Both the position numbers and the translations under genes were made by a program. This document shows positions 7,569-8,198 of a stretch of DNA of 8,198 nt, one piece after another. This DNA is from an uncultured Desulfovibrio sp. (lineage in GTDB: Bacteria > Desulfobacterota > Desulfovibrionia > Desulfovibrionales > Desulfovibrionaceae), in contig CAMWTD010000090.1 in NCBI GenBank assembly GCA_947177085.1, forward strand, positions 1 to 8,198, written 5' to 3'. Numbering within the stretch: position 1 is the first letter of the stretch; every line of letters begins with the position of its first letter. The notes under the pieces were generated by a model that made no database searches, had not been told where the DNA came from, and saw nothing but the letters and a program-made list of their open reading frames with translations.

Positions 7569-7611
7569 GAAAGCCCCGGAAACGGACACATGACCGTTTT
7601 CCGGGGCTTTC
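7569..7611. terminator. Probable bidirectional terminator between convergent genes
   Basis: The left arm, 7569-7585 (GAAAGCCCCGGAAACGG), pairs with the right arm, 7594-7611, with one bulged T at 7600 and an 8-base loop (7586-7593). This gives a 17-bp stem with a GC-rich core and A-T pairs near its base. It lies 73 bases after the plus-strand stop and 54 bases beyond the minus-strand stop, so it can serve both converging units. The U-run is short on either strand (about three bases, within the stem), so its strength as an intrinsic terminator is uncertain. Confidence 0.7.
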
Positions 7612-7665
7612 GGACGTCCCAGGCCGCGAACAGGCGTGCTTTTTGCCGACGGCCAGGTCCTGTCT

Positions 7666-8073
7666 TCACTTATCCGGCGTCGCGCCGTTGCCGCCATGCT
7701 CCAGGCGGGCGAGGAGCTTGTCATAATAGGCGTCATGCTCCTCAAGCAACAGGGAACGGCTGTGCCGCATCCGGGTGCGCAGGATGAGAAAGCGCAGGCG
7801 CTCCATCTGGCGCACGCGCACGCGCTCATCCTCGCAGCCTTCCAGCAGGTCGGCGAGCTTCTGGATTTCCTTGCGCTCTTCCAGTTCCGGCGGCAGGCAA
7901 TTGGCATTGCGCAGGATGGTATAGGCCATGCGCAATTCCTGCGGCACATGGCTCATGGCGTCGAGCTGCAGGGGACGGCCGGCCCCGGGCAAGTCATCGA
8001 ATTCCCCGCGTTCCTGGGCCTCCTGAATGCGGCGCTCGGCAATGGCCCCGATGACGGACCACTCGCCGTTCAT
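7666..8073 (-). CDS. DUF1992 (DnaJ homologue subfamily C member 28 conserved domain) protein, YhdN-like
   Basis: The 135-residue soluble protein has no signal peptide or membrane segment. Residues 8-31 carry the family hallmark: IGAIAERRIQEA, then GEFDDLPGAGRPL, followed by predicted helices rich in Glu, Arg and Leu (about 42-125). The length is close to that of small bacterial members such as E. coli YhdN. The molecular function of the family is not established. Despite the family name there is no J domain here (no HPD motif), so chaperone activity should not be assumed. Its ATG overlaps the stop of the upstream mutS-like gene as ATGA, with only a weak G-rich ribosome binding site, which suggests translational coupling and cotranscription with mutS. 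It converges on the PEP synthase-like gene, with a hairpin between them. Confidence 0.85.
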   Translation of the reverse strand: MNGEWSVIGAIAERRIQEAQERGEFDDLPGAGRPLQLDAMSHVPQELRMAYTILRNANCLPPELEERKEIQKLADLLEGCEDERVRVRQMERLRFLILRTRMRHSRSLLLEEHDAYYDKLLARLEHGGNGATPDK

Positions 8074-8198
8074 GCGTTTCCGCCCCCGCCATCCGCACTA
8101 TCCTTCCCCCAGCGGTGTTTCCAGTCCATGAGGAGCTTGAGCGCATCCAGGGGGCTCAGTTCCTCGGGTGACAGATCTTCAAGCTCCCGGAGCAGGGG
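8070..8198 (-). CDS. mutS: DNA mismatch repair protein MutS, C-terminal fragment (5' part outside the window)
   Basis: Only the last 42 codons and the stop are in the window; the frame runs open off the right edge. The peptide contains ELEDLSPEELSPLDALKLL followed by MDWKHRW. This matches the short C-terminal segment typical of MutS (a Leu-Asp/Pro-rich stretch, then 'PLDAL' or 'PREAL' and a helix), which in the family contributes to dimer and tetramer contacts. MutS recognises mispaired bases and recruits MutL. The ATPase and clamp domains are outside the window, so this rests on the tail motif alone. The tail ends in a low-complexity Gly stretch. The stop TGA overlaps the next gene's ATG. 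Confidence 0.7.
   Translation of the reverse strand, partial: PLLRELEDLSPEELSPLDALKLLMDWKHRWGKDSADGGGGNA

Noticed and set aside
7521..7787. Plus-strand open frame across the convergent gap and the DUF1992 gene
   Set aside because: It runs through the hairpin terminator and antisense to a recognised family, with no ribosome binding site or conserved motif.

Overview
This window is high-GC DNA, with G or C at most third codon positions. It most likely comes from a sulfate-reducing member of the Desulfovibrionaceae (Desulfovibrio or a close relative). The basis is family recognition: an unusual pyruvate carboxylase with a divergent carboxyltransferase domain lies next to an oversized PEP synthase-like protein. 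From memory, this pairing is typical of Desulfovibrio. I cannot name the species.

Layout: (1) 1-68 is a short GC-rich leader with a perfect palindrome and the ribosome binding site of the first gene. (2) 69-3776 (+) encodes a full-length single-chain biotin-dependent pyruvate carboxylase that ends in a four-cysteine zinc-ribbon-like tail. (3) 3777-3925 is an intergenic gap with a strong intrinsic terminator, a candidate sigma70-type promoter and a clear GGAGG ribosome binding site. (4) 3926-7495 (+) encodes a 1189-residue pyruvate, water dikinase (PEP synthase)-like protein. It keeps the family's catalytic motifs but carries an extra block of about 170 residues inside the C-terminal barrel and a C-terminal tail of about 120 residues. 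(5) 7496-7665 is a convergent intergenic region with a long hairpin that can serve as terminator for both directions. (6) 7666-8073 (-) encodes a small DUF1992 (YhdN-like) protein. (7) 8070-8198 (-) is the extreme C-terminus of a MutS-like mismatch repair protein, cut by the window edge and overlapping the DUF1992 gene by ATGA.

The two large plus-strand genes both act on pyruvate. One makes oxaloacetate (anaplerosis, C4 acids) and the other would make PEP (gluconeogenesis). That suits an organism that oxidises lactate or pyruvate and must build C3 and C4 precursors from it. They share strand and theme but look like separate transcription units, because a terminator and a promoter-like sequence lie between them. 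The minus-strand pair (mutS end plus DUF1992) is a separate, probably translationally coupled unit.

I see no tRNA, rRNA, CRISPR array, insertion sequence or phage gene. The most unusual material is inside the two large enzymes: the remodelled carboxyltransferase site and zinc-ribbon tail of the carboxylase, and the large helical insertion in the PEP synthase-like protein.
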